In this document: piece after piece, positions 33,901 through 41,051 of the stretch
Numbering within the stretch: position 1 is the stretch's first letter
Layout of the letters: every line of letters starts with the position of its first letter
NCBI RefSeq assembly: GCF_001746295.1
Contig: NZ_MJAH01000024.1
Span: 1-46,110, forward strand
Length of the DNA stretch: 46,110 nt
Source of the DNA: Streptomyces sp. LUP47B
GTDB lineage: Bacteria; Actinomycetota; Actinomycetes; Streptomycetales; Streptomycetaceae
Direction: 5' to 3'
The notes under the pieces: model-generated
Told to the model about the DNA's origin: nothing
The model's database searches: none
What the model saw: the letters and a program-made list of their open reading frames with translations, nothing else
Made by a program: the position numbers and the translations under genes

Positions 33901-34587
33901 GCACGGGAAGCCGTCACCGACGTGCCCCTGCCGGCGTCACTCACCGCGTCCCAGGTCCTGCGTCTGGCCGGCGACCCGGACGGGCTCGCGCAGGAGCTCG
34001 CGCGCCCCATGCCGCGCCCCCCGCAACCCGCCGCACGTCAGGGCACCAGGTTCCACGCCTGGGTCGAAGCCCGCTTCGAAGCCCTGACCCTGCCCATGCT
34101 GGAGCCGGACGACCTGCCCGGCAGTGACGCCGAGATCGCCGACGAACGCGACCTGGAAGCCCTCAAGGACGCCTTCGAGCGCAGCGAGTACGCCCACCGC
34201 ACTCCCTACCGGGTCGAGACGCCCTTCCAGCTCGTCATCGCAGGCCGCGTGATCCGGGGCCGTATCGACGCCGTCTACCGACACGGCGACGGGGACGCGA
34301 CGACGTACGAGATCGTCGACTGGAAGACCGGTCGCACCCGCACCGCCGACCCCCTTCAGCTCGCCGTGTACCGGCTGGCCTGGGCCGAGCGGCAGGGCGT
34401 CCCTGTGGAATCCGTCACGGCCGCCTTCCTCTACGTCCGTACCGGAGACGTCGTACGCCCCAAGGACCTGCCCGGCCGGGCAGCCCTGGAGCGGCTGCTC
34501 AACCAGGAACCGGGAGGACGGTCGAGCGGTTCCGCGCAAGCACACTGTGAGGAACCGCCCACCGAGGATGTCGGTGCGGGCCGATAG
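30997..34587 (+). CDS. adnB: AdnB, helicase-nuclease subunit for double-strand break resection
   Basis: A 1196-residue partner of AdnA. UvrD/Rep motor: Walker A GAGSGKTT at 39-46, TFTNKAAGELAERV, Walker B LLDEYQDTS near 268, GDPCQAIYGWRGAS, and LTAHKSKGLEWDVV. RecB-like nuclease at the C-terminus: GRIDAVYRHGDG, IVDWKTG near 1107 and QLAVYRLAW. It lacks the Fe-S cysteine set seen in AdnA. An acidic, Pro-rich linker (about 850-930) separates motor and nuclease. The start is ATG 30997: TAGCCT at 30984-30989 lies seven bases upstream with no Shine-Dalgarno sequence, so the mRNA may be leaderless, giving adnB its own promoter in addition to read-through from adnA. Confidence 0.94.
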   Translation: MPARITDPDQLKELLGIPFTPEQTACITAPPAPQVIVAGAGSGKTTVMAARVVWLVGTGQVAPEQVLGLTFTNKAAGELAERVRKALVKAGVTDPDVIDPDNPPGEPVISTYHAFAGRLLTDHGLRIGLEPTSRLLADATRYQLAARVLREAPGPYPALTRSFADLVSDLLTLDAELAEHLVPPERLRAYDAELLRDLQGAKLTNDALRRVPETAAARRELAELVVRYRAAKRERDLLDFGDQIALSARLAGTPEVGRILRDEFKVVLLDEYQDTSVAQRVLLAGLFGGGTGHPVTAVGDPCQAIYGWRGASVANLDDFPEHFAHPDGRPATRQALSENRRSGGRLLDLANGLAEPLRAMHAGVEALRPAPGAERDGMVRCALLPTHAEEIDWLADSIAHLVRTGKEPGEIAVLCRTATDFAEIQGALVERDVPVEVVGLSGLLHLPEVADLVAVCEVLQDPGANAALVRLLTGPRWRIGPRDLALLGRRARRLVSYTRVDGDDDPDRRLAEAVEGVDPAEVISLADALETFLETPLYSDAEDDDGLPFSPDARVRFARLATELRDLRRSLADPLMDVLHRVLAVTGLEVELAASPHALAARRRETLSNFLDIAASFAAGDNEATLLAFLGFLRTAAQYEKGLDNALPGGENTVKVLTAHKSKGLEWDVVAVPGLVTGTFPSTQGREKWTAQGKVLPHALRGDTDTLPDIDSWDSRGMKAFHEAMKDHQHTEELRLGYVTFTRPRSLLLGSGHWWGPTQKKPRGPSDFLKALSDHCTAGYGEIEAWADEPAEDAENPALHGQSADQVWPLPLDDAALARRRAAAETVLGHLENLASHTDGHPAVAHDPDTYDDPDWPPPPDDEEPDFAERDFAAPAPDDFVDAEDEPLPEDPADWDTWTTVRAAVPHQATAPDGDEPPGPGEGPRSHPEERPRARQQTPTHPRLTPEEARTIASWDRDLDALAGELLRAREAVTDVPLPASLTASQVLRLAGDPDGLAQELARPMPRPPQPAARQGTRFHAWVEARFEALTLPMLEPDDLPGSDAEIADERDLEALKDAFERSEYAHRTPYRVETPFQLVIAGRVIRGRIDAVYRHGDGDATTYEIVDWKTGRTRTADPLQLAVYRLAWAERQGVPVESVTAAFLYVRTGDVVRPKDLPGRAALERLLNQEPGGRSSGSAQAHCEEPPTEDVGAGR

Positions 34588-34597
34588 GCTCGTGACC

Positions 34598-36010
34598 ATG
34601 AGCCAACCCGTTGACAGTGCCGTCAGCGCCGTCCGTACGTACATCGAGCAGCACCGCGCCGCCTTCCTCGACGACCTCGCCGAATGGCTGCGCATCCCGT
34701 CCGTCTCGGCGCAGCCCGACCACGGCCCCGATGTACGCCGCAGTGCCGACTGGCTCGCTGCCAAGCTCAAGGAGACCGGGTTTCCCACGGTCGAGGTCTG
34801 GCAGACTCCGGGCGCGCCCGCCGTCTTCGCCGAGTGGCCCGCCGAGGACCCGACGGCGCCGACGGTCCTCGTCTACGGTCACCACGACGTACAGCCCGCC
34901 GCCCGCGAGGACGGCTGGGACAGCGACCCGTTCGAGCCGGTCGTCCGCGACAACCGTCTCTACGCGCGCGGGGCGGCCGACGACAAGGGCCAGGTCCTCT
35001 TCCACGCCCTCGGCGTCCGCGCCCACCTCGCCGCCACCGGCCGCACCGCCCCCGCCGTGAACCTGAAGCTGCTGATCGAGGGCGAGGAGGAGTCCGGCTC
35101 ACCCCACTTCCGCGCCCTCGTCGAGGAGCACACGCACCGGCTCGCCGCCGACGCCGTGATCATCTCCGACACCAGCATGTGGGACGAGGACACCCCCACC
35201 GTGTGCACCGGCATGCGCGGCCTCGCCGAGTGCGAGATCCGGCTGTACGGCCCCGACCAGGACATCCACTCGGGCGCCTTCGGCGGCGCTGTGCCCAACC
35301 CGGCCACGGCGGTCGCCCGGCTGGTCGCCGCCCTGCACGACGAGCACGCACGCGTGACCGTCCCCGGCTTCTACGACGGCATCGTCCAACTGACCGATCG
35401 TGAGCGTGAACTCTTCGCCGAACTTCCCTTCGACGAGGAGCACTGGCTGCGCACGGCCAAGTCGCACGCCACCCACGGCGAGTACGGACACACGACCCTG
35501 GAGCGGATCTGGGCCCGCCCCACCGCCGAGGTCAACGGCATCGGCGGCGGCTACCAGGGACCCGGAAGCAAGACGATCATCCCCTCGTCGGCCATGGTGA
35601 AGCTGTCGTTCCGTCTGGTTGCGGGCCAGGATCCCGACCACATCGAGAAGGCCGTCCGCGCTTGGGCCACCGAGCAGGTGCCCGCCGGAATCCGGCACGA
35701 GATCACCTTCGCACCCGCCACGCGCCCGTGCCTGACCCCGCTCGACCACCCCGCGCTGCAGTCCGTGGTCCGCGCCCTGGGCCGCGCCTTCGAGAGCTCG
35801 GTCCGCTTCACCCGCGAAGGTGGCTCCGGCCCCGCCGCCGACCTCCAGGACGTCCTCGGCGCACCCGTGCTGTTCCTCGGCATCTCCATCCCCTCCGACG
35901 GCTGGCACGCGCCGAACGAGAAGGTCGAGCTCGATCTGCTGTTCAAGGGCGTCGAGACCGCCGCGTACCTGTGGGGTGATCTCGCCGAGCACTGGAGCCA
36001 CGCGCCCTGA
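34598..36010 (+). CDS. M20 family dipeptidase/metallopeptidase
   Basis: A 470-residue zinc peptidase of the M20 family (carnosinase/PepV-like), cytoplasmic, releasing amino acids from dipeptides. The metal-binding motifs are present: VLVYGHHDVQPA (His and following Asp), ARGAADDKGQV (bridging Asp), EGEEESGSP (catalytic Glu and ligand), IISDTSMWDE, and a late His in GWHAPNEKVE. The dimerisation domain lies between, with DIHSGAFGGAVPNP. The start is ATG 34598; TAGGCT at 34585-34590, made partly from the adnB stop codon, is seven bases upstream, consistent with a leaderless transcript. GTG 34592 is an in-frame alternative. It is 10 bp from adnB but functionally unrelated. Confidence 0.92.
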   Translation: MSQPVDSAVSAVRTYIEQHRAAFLDDLAEWLRIPSVSAQPDHGPDVRRSADWLAAKLKETGFPTVEVWQTPGAPAVFAEWPAEDPTAPTVLVYGHHDVQPAAREDGWDSDPFEPVVRDNRLYARGAADDKGQVLFHALGVRAHLAATGRTAPAVNLKLLIEGEEESGSPHFRALVEEHTHRLAADAVIISDTSMWDEDTPTVCTGMRGLAECEIRLYGPDQDIHSGAFGGAVPNPATAVARLVAALHDEHARVTVPGFYDGIVQLTDRERELFAELPFDEEHWLRTAKSHATHGEYGHTTLERIWARPTAEVNGIGGGYQGPGSKTIIPSSAMVKLSFRLVAGQDPDHIEKAVRAWATEQVPAGIRHEITFAPATRPCLTPLDHPALQSVVRALGRAFESSVRFTREGGSGPAADLQDVLGAPVLFLGISIPSDGWHAPNEKVELDLLFKGVETAAYLWGDLAEHWSHAP

Positions 36011-36164
36011 CCGTCCAGCGCCGCCCGGACCGGCAGCGCGCGGGGCATCCTGAAAGGGGCGCCCCTCACCGCGAAGCCCCGCCGGACCCGGTCGCCCTCC
36101 GACGTACGTCCCGCCGAACCGTTCGCCGAAACAATCCGCTGCACCGGGGGAGTTGGAAGCACCC

Positions 36165-37109
36165 GTGACCACCTGGACCGACCACACCGCCGACCGTCCC
36201 ATCTCGCTCACCGCCCCCAGCGGCATCGACCGCGCCGCACACCACCGGCTCGACGAGGCCTGGCTCGCGGCAGCGTGGAGCCACCCCACGACCCGCTGCT
36301 TCGTGGTTTCCGGCGGTCAGGTCCTGATCGACGAGACGGCGGACGGCCGTACCGAACTCGTCATGACCCCGTCCTTCGAAGCCCCGCTGACCGAGGCGCA
36401 CCGCTACTTCCTGGGCATCGACGAGGAGGGCGTCCGCTACTTCGCCCTCCAGAAGGACGCCCTGCCCGGCCGCATCGACCAGTCCGCGCGTCCGGCCGGT
36501 CTGCGCGAGGCCGGCCTGCTGCTGTCCGCACGCGAGGCGGGCCTGATGGTGCACGCGGTCGGCCTGGAGAACTGGCAGCGGACGCACCGCTTCTGCTCCC
36601 GCTGCGGCGAGCGCACCGTCATCGCCGCGGCCGGTCACATCCGCCGCTGCCAGGCCTGCGGCGCCGAGCACTACCCGCGCACCGACCCGGCCGTGATCAT
36701 GGCCGTCACGGACGACGAGGACCGCATCCTGCTCGGCCGCCAGGTGCACTGGCCGGAGGGCCGCTTCTCGACCCTCGCCGGATTCGTCGAGCCCGGCGAG
36801 TCCATCGAGCAGTCGGTGCGCCGCGAGGTCTTCGAGGAGGCCGGGATCACCGTCGGCCCGGTCGAGTACGTCGCCAGCCAGCCCTGGCCGTTCCCCTCCA
36901 GCCTCATGCTCGGCTTCATGGCCCGCGCCACCTCCACCGAGATCAATGTCGACGGGGACGAGATCCATGAGGCCCGCTGGTTCTCCCGCGACGAACTGGG
37001 CGCCGCCTTCGAGGCCGGAGAGGTCCTCCCGCCGTACGGCATCTCGATCGCGGCCCGTCTGATCGAGCTCTGGTACGGCAAGCCGCTGCCGACGAGGAGC
37101 TTCGTCTGA
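36165..37109 (+). CDS. nudC: NAD(+) diphosphatase / RNA-decapping Nudix hydrolase NudC
   Basis: A 314-residue enzyme that cleaves NAD(H) to NMN and AMP and removes NAD caps from RNA. It has an N-terminal NUDIX-like domain (MTPSFEAPLTEAHRYFLG), a zinc ribbon (CSRCG and CQACG at about 143-163, followed by EHYPRTDPAVI), the Nudix box GFVEPGES...REVFEEAGI at about 206-228, and the NAD-specific motif SQPWPFPSSLM. This array is diagnostic for NudC. The start is GTG 36165, with GGAAG five bases before it; TTG 36153 is open but less likely. The gap of 154 bp after the peptidase suggests its own promoter. The methyltransferase gene begins 10 bp downstream. Confidence 0.94.
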   Translation: MTTWTDHTADRPISLTAPSGIDRAAHHRLDEAWLAAAWSHPTTRCFVVSGGQVLIDETADGRTELVMTPSFEAPLTEAHRYFLGIDEEGVRYFALQKDALPGRIDQSARPAGLREAGLLLSAREAGLMVHAVGLENWQRTHRFCSRCGERTVIAAAGHIRRCQACGAEHYPRTDPAVIMAVTDDEDRILLGRQVHWPEGRFSTLAGFVEPGESIEQSVRREVFEEAGITVGPVEYVASQPWPFPSSLMLGFMARATSTEINVDGDEIHEARWFSRDELGAAFEAGEVLPPYGISIAARLIELWYGKPLPTRSFV

Positions 37110-37119
37110 GGGGACGGGT

Positions 37120-37731
37120 ATGCCCGACCCGTACTGGAACCACAACGTCCACTACCACCGCCTGGTGCTGGACGCCGTACCGGCCGGCTGTCGCGAGGCC
37201 TTGGACGTGGGGTGCGGTGACGGGCTGCTCGCCCGCAAGCTGGCCCGGAAGGCCGCGTTCGTCACCGGTGTGGACCGCTCCCCGGAGATGATCCGGCAGG
37301 CGCAGGCGACCGCCTCCGGGAACATCACGTTCCTGGAGGCGGACTACCTGGACGGCGCCGCCCTGCCCGAGGGCAGGTACGACTTCGTCAGCGCGGTCGC
37401 CGTAGTGCACCACGCGCCCTTCGAGGACGCGGTCGACGGCCTGGTCCGGCTGCTGGCCCCCGGCGGACGGCTGATGATCGTCGGGATGGCGTACAACGGG
37501 ACGGCACTGGACCGGGTGATCAGCGCCGGTGGCCTGCCCGTGTCGCTCTTCCTCAGATGGCGACGAGGCGGCAAGCGGGCGCCGGCCGGCATGCCCATGG
37601 AGGACTCGACGGTGCACTGGGGCGAGGCCCGCAGCGCCGCCCGCCGCCTTCTGCCCGGCTGCCGGTACCGGCGCCGACTGCTGTGGCGCTACACGGCGGT
37701 GTGGGACAAACCACAAAAAGGCGGTTCCTGA
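37120..37731 (+). CDS. Class I SAM-dependent methyltransferase
   Basis: A 203-residue methyltransferase with the SAM-binding motif ALDVGCGDG (about 28-36), acidic strand GVDRSPEMI, and the post-motif FVSAVAVVHHAPFEDA, followed by LLAPGGRLMIVG. The start is ATG 37120, preceded by GAGGGGACGGGT. The C-terminal region is basic (WRRGGKRAP, YRRRLLWRY). The substrate is not evident; small-molecule targets are typical. It is 10 bp after nudC and probably in the same transcript. The stop codon lies within the terminator stem shared with the convergent mycoredoxin gene. Confidence 0.88.
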   Translation: MPDPYWNHNVHYHRLVLDAVPAGCREALDVGCGDGLLARKLARKAAFVTGVDRSPEMIRQAQATASGNITFLEADYLDGAALPEGRYDFVSAVAVVHHAPFEDAVDGLVRLLAPGGRLMIVGMAYNGTALDRVISAGGLPVSLFLRWRRGGKRAPAGMPMEDSTVHWGEARSAARRLLPGCRYRRRLLWRYTAVWDKPQKGGS

Positions 37732-37749
37732 GCTGCCTCAGGAACCGCC
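37720..37749. terminator. Rho-independent terminator shared by two convergent genes
   Basis: A perfect 13-bp stem, GGCGGTTCCTGAG (37720-37732) with CTCAGGAACCGCC (37737-37749), and loop CTGC. On the minus strand it is followed by TTTTT, a classical intrinsic terminator for the mycoredoxin gene; on the plus strand it catches the methyltransferase transcript. Confidence 0.9.
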
Positions 37750-37763
37750 GATGTGCCGCAGTG

Positions 37764-38006
37764 TTACGCGTTGACCTTCTGCTTGACCTGCGCAAGCGAG
37801 GGGTTCGTCAGCGTCGAACCGTCGGCGAAGAGCACGGTCGGAACCGTCTGGTTCCCGCCATTCGCCTTCTCAACGAAAGCCGCGGACGCCGGGTCCTGCT
37901 CGATGTTGATCTCGGTGTACGCGATGCCCTCGCGGTCCAGCTGCTTCTTCAGCCGCTGGCAGTAACCGCACCATGTGGTGCTGTACATCGTCACAGTGCC
38001 CTGCAT
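37764..38006 (-). CDS. Mycoredoxin (glutaredoxin-like thiol-disulfide reductase)
   Basis: An 80-residue glutaredoxin-fold protein that reduces mycothiol-mixed disulfides on proteins. The redox motif WCGYC is at 12-16 (C13, C16), followed by the basic helix RLKKQLD, INIEQDP, and the cis-Pro segment QTVPTVLF, then DGSTLTNPS. It is a full-length, single-domain, cytoplasmic protein. The start is ATG 38006 with GAAGGAG about ten bases upstream. A consensus sigma-R promoter lies about 50 bp upstream, which fits a role in the thiol-stress response. It ends in an intrinsic terminator and is divergent from uvrD2. The symbol mrx1 would be apt, but the naming is not fixed in Streptomyces, so I leave it blank. 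Confidence 0.93.
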   Translation of the reverse strand: MQGTVTMYSTTWCGYCQRLKKQLDREGIAYTEINIEQDPASAAFVEKANGGNQTVPTVLFADGSTLTNPSLAQVKQKVNA

Positions 38007-38055
38007 GTCTCACGCGCTCCTTCGGTGGCTCGGGGAAGAGGTCGTCCGTTGAGGG

Positions 38056-38081
38056 AACGTACGCGACCTGAGCGCCATTCC
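38056..38081 (-). promoter_or_regulatory. Sigma-R promoter for the mycoredoxin gene
   Basis: On the minus strand GGAAT (38081-38077, preceded by G), exactly 18 bases, then GTT (38058-38056). This is the SigR consensus. The predicted start is about 43 bases before the ATG at 38006. Confidence 0.82.
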
Positions 38082-38140
38082 CGGCGCGGGTGCCCTGCCA
38101 GGTGACGCCTGCCGCATTAGTACGACTGCGGCTACCTGCC

Positions 38141-38149
38141 TGTGGACAA
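38141..38149 (-). other. Consensus DnaA box (TTGTCCACA) upstream of uvrD2
   Basis: TGTGGACAA on the plus strand, complement of TTGTCCACA, the preferred Streptomyces DnaA box. It lies 40 bp before the uvrD2 start. Being isolated, it would act as a regulatory or titration site if it is bound. Confidence 0.45.
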
Positions 38150-38188
38150 CCGGCTCACCCGTCTCCGCCGACCTGGCAGCATGGCCGT

Positions 38189-40384
38189 GTGACAGCAGCA
38201 ACGCACTCCACGCTCTTCCCGCGCACACCGGACTCGGCCGACGCGGTGCTCGAAGGGCTCGATCCCGAGCAGCGCGAGGTGGCCACCGCCCTGCACGGGC
38301 CGGTGTGCGTGCTGGCGGGCGCCGGTACCGGCAAGACCCGGGCGATCACCCACCGCATCGCCTACGGGGTGCGGGCCGGAATCCTCCAGCCCTCCAGCGT
38401 GCTCGCCGTCACCTTCACCAACCGCGCCGCCGGAGAGATGCGCGGGCGATTGCGCCAGCTCGGCGCCGCGGGTGTCCAGGCGCGCACGTTCCACTCCGCG
38501 GCCCTGCGTCAGCTCCAGTACTTCTGGCCGAAAGCCATCGGTGGGTCCATGCCCCGACTCGTCGACCGCAAGATCCAGCTCGTCGCCGACGCGGCCGCCG
38601 CCTGCCGCATCCGCCTTGATCGGGGCGAGCTCAGGGACGTCACCGGCGAGATCGAATGGTCCAAGGTCACCCAGACCGTTCCGTCCGACTACGCCCTCGC
38701 GGCAGCGAAGGCCGGCCGCGAGACCCCGCGCGCCGCCGCCGAGATCGCACAGCTCTACTCCGCCTACGAGGACCTCAAGCGCGATCGCGCCCTCATCGAC
38801 TTCGAGGACGTCCTGCTGCTGACCGTCGCCATCCTCCAGGACCGGCACGACATCGCCGAACAGGTCCGTTCCCAGTACCAGCACTTCGTCGTCGACGAGT
38901 ACCAGGACGTCAGCCCCCTTCAGCAGCGCCTGCTGGAGCTGTGGCTCGGGCGCCGCGACAGCCTGTGCGTCGTCGGCGACGCCAGCCAGACGATCTACTC
39001 CTTCACTGGCGCAACTCCCGACCATCTTCTCGACTTCCGTACCCGCCACCCCGGCGCCACCGTCGTCAAACTGGTCCGCGACTACCGCTCCACGCCCCAG
39101 GTCGTCCATCTCGCCAACGGTCTGCTCGCCCAGGCCCGCGGCCGCGCCGCCGACCACCGGCTGGAACTGATCTCCCAGCGCCGGGCCGGCCCCGAGCCCG
39201 TCTACACCGAGTACACCGACGAGCCCGCCGAGGCCGAGGGAGCCGCCCGCCGCATCCGTGAGCTCATGAACGCGGGCGTCCGAGCCAGCGAGATCGCCAT
39301 CCTGTTCCGCACCAACTCCCAGTCCGAGACCTATGAACAGGCCCTCGCCGACGCCGCAGTGCCCTACCAGCTGCGCGGCGCCGAGCGGTTCTTCGACCGT
39401 CCCGAGGTACGCAGGGCCATCGTCAACCTCCGGGGCGCGGCCCGCTTCGGCGGCAACGACTCGCGGTTGGACGACGCCGTCGACCTGCCCTCGCAGGTGC
39501 GTGCCGTGCTGTCGGGCGAGGGCTGGACCACCGTGCCTCCGGCTGGCTCCGGGGCCGTCAGGGAGCGCTGGGAATCGCTGGCCGCCCTGGTGAACCTGGC
39601 GCAGGACTTCGCCGCCGCGAGAACCGGCGCCACTTTGAACGACCTCGTGGCCGAACTCGACGAGCGGGCCAGTGCTCAGCACGCCCCGACCGTCGAGGGC
39701 GTCACCCTCGCCTCCCTGCACTCGGCCAAGGGCCTGGAGTGGGACGCCGTGTTCCTGGTCGGAGTCGCCGAGGGCATGATGCCGATCACCTACGCGAAGA
39801 CCGACGAGCAGATCGAGGAGGAGCGGCGGCTCCTCTACGTCGGCGTCACCCGCGCCCGCGAGCGCCTCCACGTTTCCTGGTCGCTCTCCCGCTCGCCCGG
39901 CGGCCGCCCCAACCGCCGCCCCAGCCGCTTCCTCGACGGACTGCGCCCCGGCTCCACCGCCACGACGGGGCGCACCGCCGGCGGCGGCCCCGGAGGCGTC
40001 GAGCGCGGCTTCACGAGTGCCGTCGGCACCGCCCCCAGACGCACCCAGCGCACCCCGGCGCGCTGCCGGGTGTGCGGGCGCACGCTCACCGACGCGGGCG
40101 AGATGAAGCTCATGCGTTGCGAGGACTGTCCCTCCGACATGGACGAGGGGCTCTATGAGCGGTTGCGCGACTGGCGTGCCGTACAGGCGCAACGCAGCGG
40201 CCAGCCGGCCTTCTGCGTCTTCACGGACAAGACCCTCATGGCGATCGCCGAGACCGTGCCCGACGACGAGCACGAACTGGCGCGGATCCCGGGCGTCGGC
40301 CTGCGCAAGCTCAACCGCTACGGAGCCGATGTCCTGACCATCTGCGCAGGTCGGGAGGTTACGGAAGAAGAGGATGAGGGCTGA
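38189..40384 (+). CDS. uvrD2: ATP-dependent DNA helicase UvrD2
   Basis: A 731-residue superfamily 1 helicase. Motor motifs: Walker A GAGTGKTR at 44-51, TFTNRAAGEMRGRL, Walker B VVDEYQDVS, GDASQTIYSFTGA, and LHSAKGLEWDAV. The C-terminal part is diagnostic of actinobacterial UvrD2: a tetracysteine module (CRVCGRTLTDAGEMKLMRC then CEDC, from about residue 626) followed by an HRDC domain (about 660-728, LMAIAETVPDDEHELARIPG). In mycobacteria UvrD2 is essential, and its cysteine module is important for duplex unwinding. The start is GTG 38189 (VTAATHSTLF); CAGCAT at 38177-38182 lies six bases upstream, again suggesting a leaderless mRNA. It is divergent from the mycoredoxin gene. Confidence 0.93.
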   Translation: MTAATHSTLFPRTPDSADAVLEGLDPEQREVATALHGPVCVLAGAGTGKTRAITHRIAYGVRAGILQPSSVLAVTFTNRAAGEMRGRLRQLGAAGVQARTFHSAALRQLQYFWPKAIGGSMPRLVDRKIQLVADAAAACRIRLDRGELRDVTGEIEWSKVTQTVPSDYALAAAKAGRETPRAAAEIAQLYSAYEDLKRDRALIDFEDVLLLTVAILQDRHDIAEQVRSQYQHFVVDEYQDVSPLQQRLLELWLGRRDSLCVVGDASQTIYSFTGATPDHLLDFRTRHPGATVVKLVRDYRSTPQVVHLANGLLAQARGRAADHRLELISQRRAGPEPVYTEYTDEPAEAEGAARRIRELMNAGVRASEIAILFRTNSQSETYEQALADAAVPYQLRGAERFFDRPEVRRAIVNLRGAARFGGNDSRLDDAVDLPSQVRAVLSGEGWTTVPPAGSGAVRERWESLAALVNLAQDFAAARTGATLNDLVAELDERASAQHAPTVEGVTLASLHSAKGLEWDAVFLVGVAEGMMPITYAKTDEQIEEERRLLYVGVTRARERLHVSWSLSRSPGGRPNRRPSRFLDGLRPGSTATTGRTAGGGPGGVERGFTSAVGTAPRRTQRTPARCRVCGRTLTDAGEMKLMRCEDCPSDMDEGLYERLRDWRAVQAQRSGQPAFCVFTDKTLMAIAETVPDDEHELARIPGVGLRKLNRYGADVLTICAGREVTEEEDEG

Positions 40385-40398
40385 TTTCAACTCGTCGG

Positions 40399-40437
40399 AA
40401 AAATAGTTTGCGCATGCCCCGGCAATCCCCATAGGTT
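40399..40437 (+). promoter_or_regulatory. wblC promoter with AT-rich WhiB7-type activator element
   Basis: A run of A/T (GGAAAAATAG, 40399-40407 region) directly abuts TTGCGC (40408-40413), with TAGGTT (40432-40437) 18 bp downstream. WhiB7 proteins bind such AT-rich sequence next to the -35 through their AT-hook, so wblC is probably autoregulated. The predicted start is near 40444, giving a leader of about 600 bases. Confidence 0.65.
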
Positions 40438-40553
40438 CTTAGCCACGGGGACGGAGGCCTTCTCGAAGGCCCCGATTCCGTGCTCTACTTGCATATCCGT
40501 AGGACAGCGGCTCGCGCTGCCGTCCCCAGAGACGCCGAGAGGAGGCGATTGAA

Positions 40554-40877
40554 GTGATCAGCATCAACAGCAGCAAGGCCATCAGCCCGGCCAAAATGAC
40601 CGATCGCTCGGTCGTCTCCGCGTGCATGCTCGGCGTTTCGAACCTGGGCACCGGTATGTCCGGCATTCCTGCCGCACGTCCGGCGTCCTCCGTGTCTCTC
40701 GCGGTCCTTCCCGTCCGTGAGCGCAATGAGCGACCGACCAAGGCACTGGAAGCAGTAGTGGCACAGGCGCATGCCTATGCCTTTGCGGCGGCCGGTGCCG
40801 GATTCCGGAAGCAGACGACGCAGCACCACCTGATGTGGGCCTTCCGTGGGCCAGAACCCTGGAGTGATCCAGCCTGA
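40554..40877 (+). CDS. Upstream ORF of wblC (107 codons), regulatory
   Basis: GTG start with GGAGG eight bases upstream. It encodes a 107-residue protein with no known domain and ends WAFRGPEPWSDPA. It lies entirely in the wblC leader. Its last 15 codons contain one strand of the putative antiterminator helix (40835-40852), and its stop codon (40875-40877) lies in a hairpin arm (40873-40879). WhiB7 leaders are known to contain an upstream ORF whose translation keeps the gene off, so the act of translation is likely the function. A 107-codon length is long for that purpose, and the protein could have a role of its own. The codon pattern has A- and T-ending codons at the start, unlike its neighbours. 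Confidence 0.7.
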   Translation: MISINSSKAISPAKMTDRSVVSACMLGVSNLGTGMSGIPAARPASSVSLAVLPVRERNERPTKALEAVVAQAHAYAFAAAGAGFRKQTTQHHLMWAFRGPEPWSDPA

Positions 40878-40942
40878 TCTCGATCAGGTCGGCGCCTTCA
40901 GGGCCGCGGAACCCCACCCGGGATCCGCGGCCCTTCTGTTTT
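40835..40942 (+). terminator. wblC transcription attenuator (antiterminator and terminator)
   Basis: Terminator: an 11-bp perfect stem AGGGCCGCGGA (40900-40910) with TCCGCGGCCCT (40924-40934), followed by TCTGTTTT. Competing helix: GTGGG (40835-40839), TTCCGTGG (40842-40849) and CC (40851-40852), all within the upstream ORF, can pair with 40902-40917 (about 15 pairs), which removes the 5' arm of the terminator. A 7-bp hairpin (40873-40879 with 40882-40888) sits inside that loop. Ribosomes moving through the upstream ORF would block the first strand and favour termination. If ribosomes fail to translate, the antiterminator forms and wblC is transcribed. Confidence 0.75.
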
Positions 40943-41051
40943 CCCCGAACGGGGGGAGCGGAGCGAAGGGGCCTCGGGACAAGAAAAGAACCCGGTACCT
41001 AGCGACTACCGGTCCAACAGGGCCGGACCGAACAGACGAGGAAGACGAACC

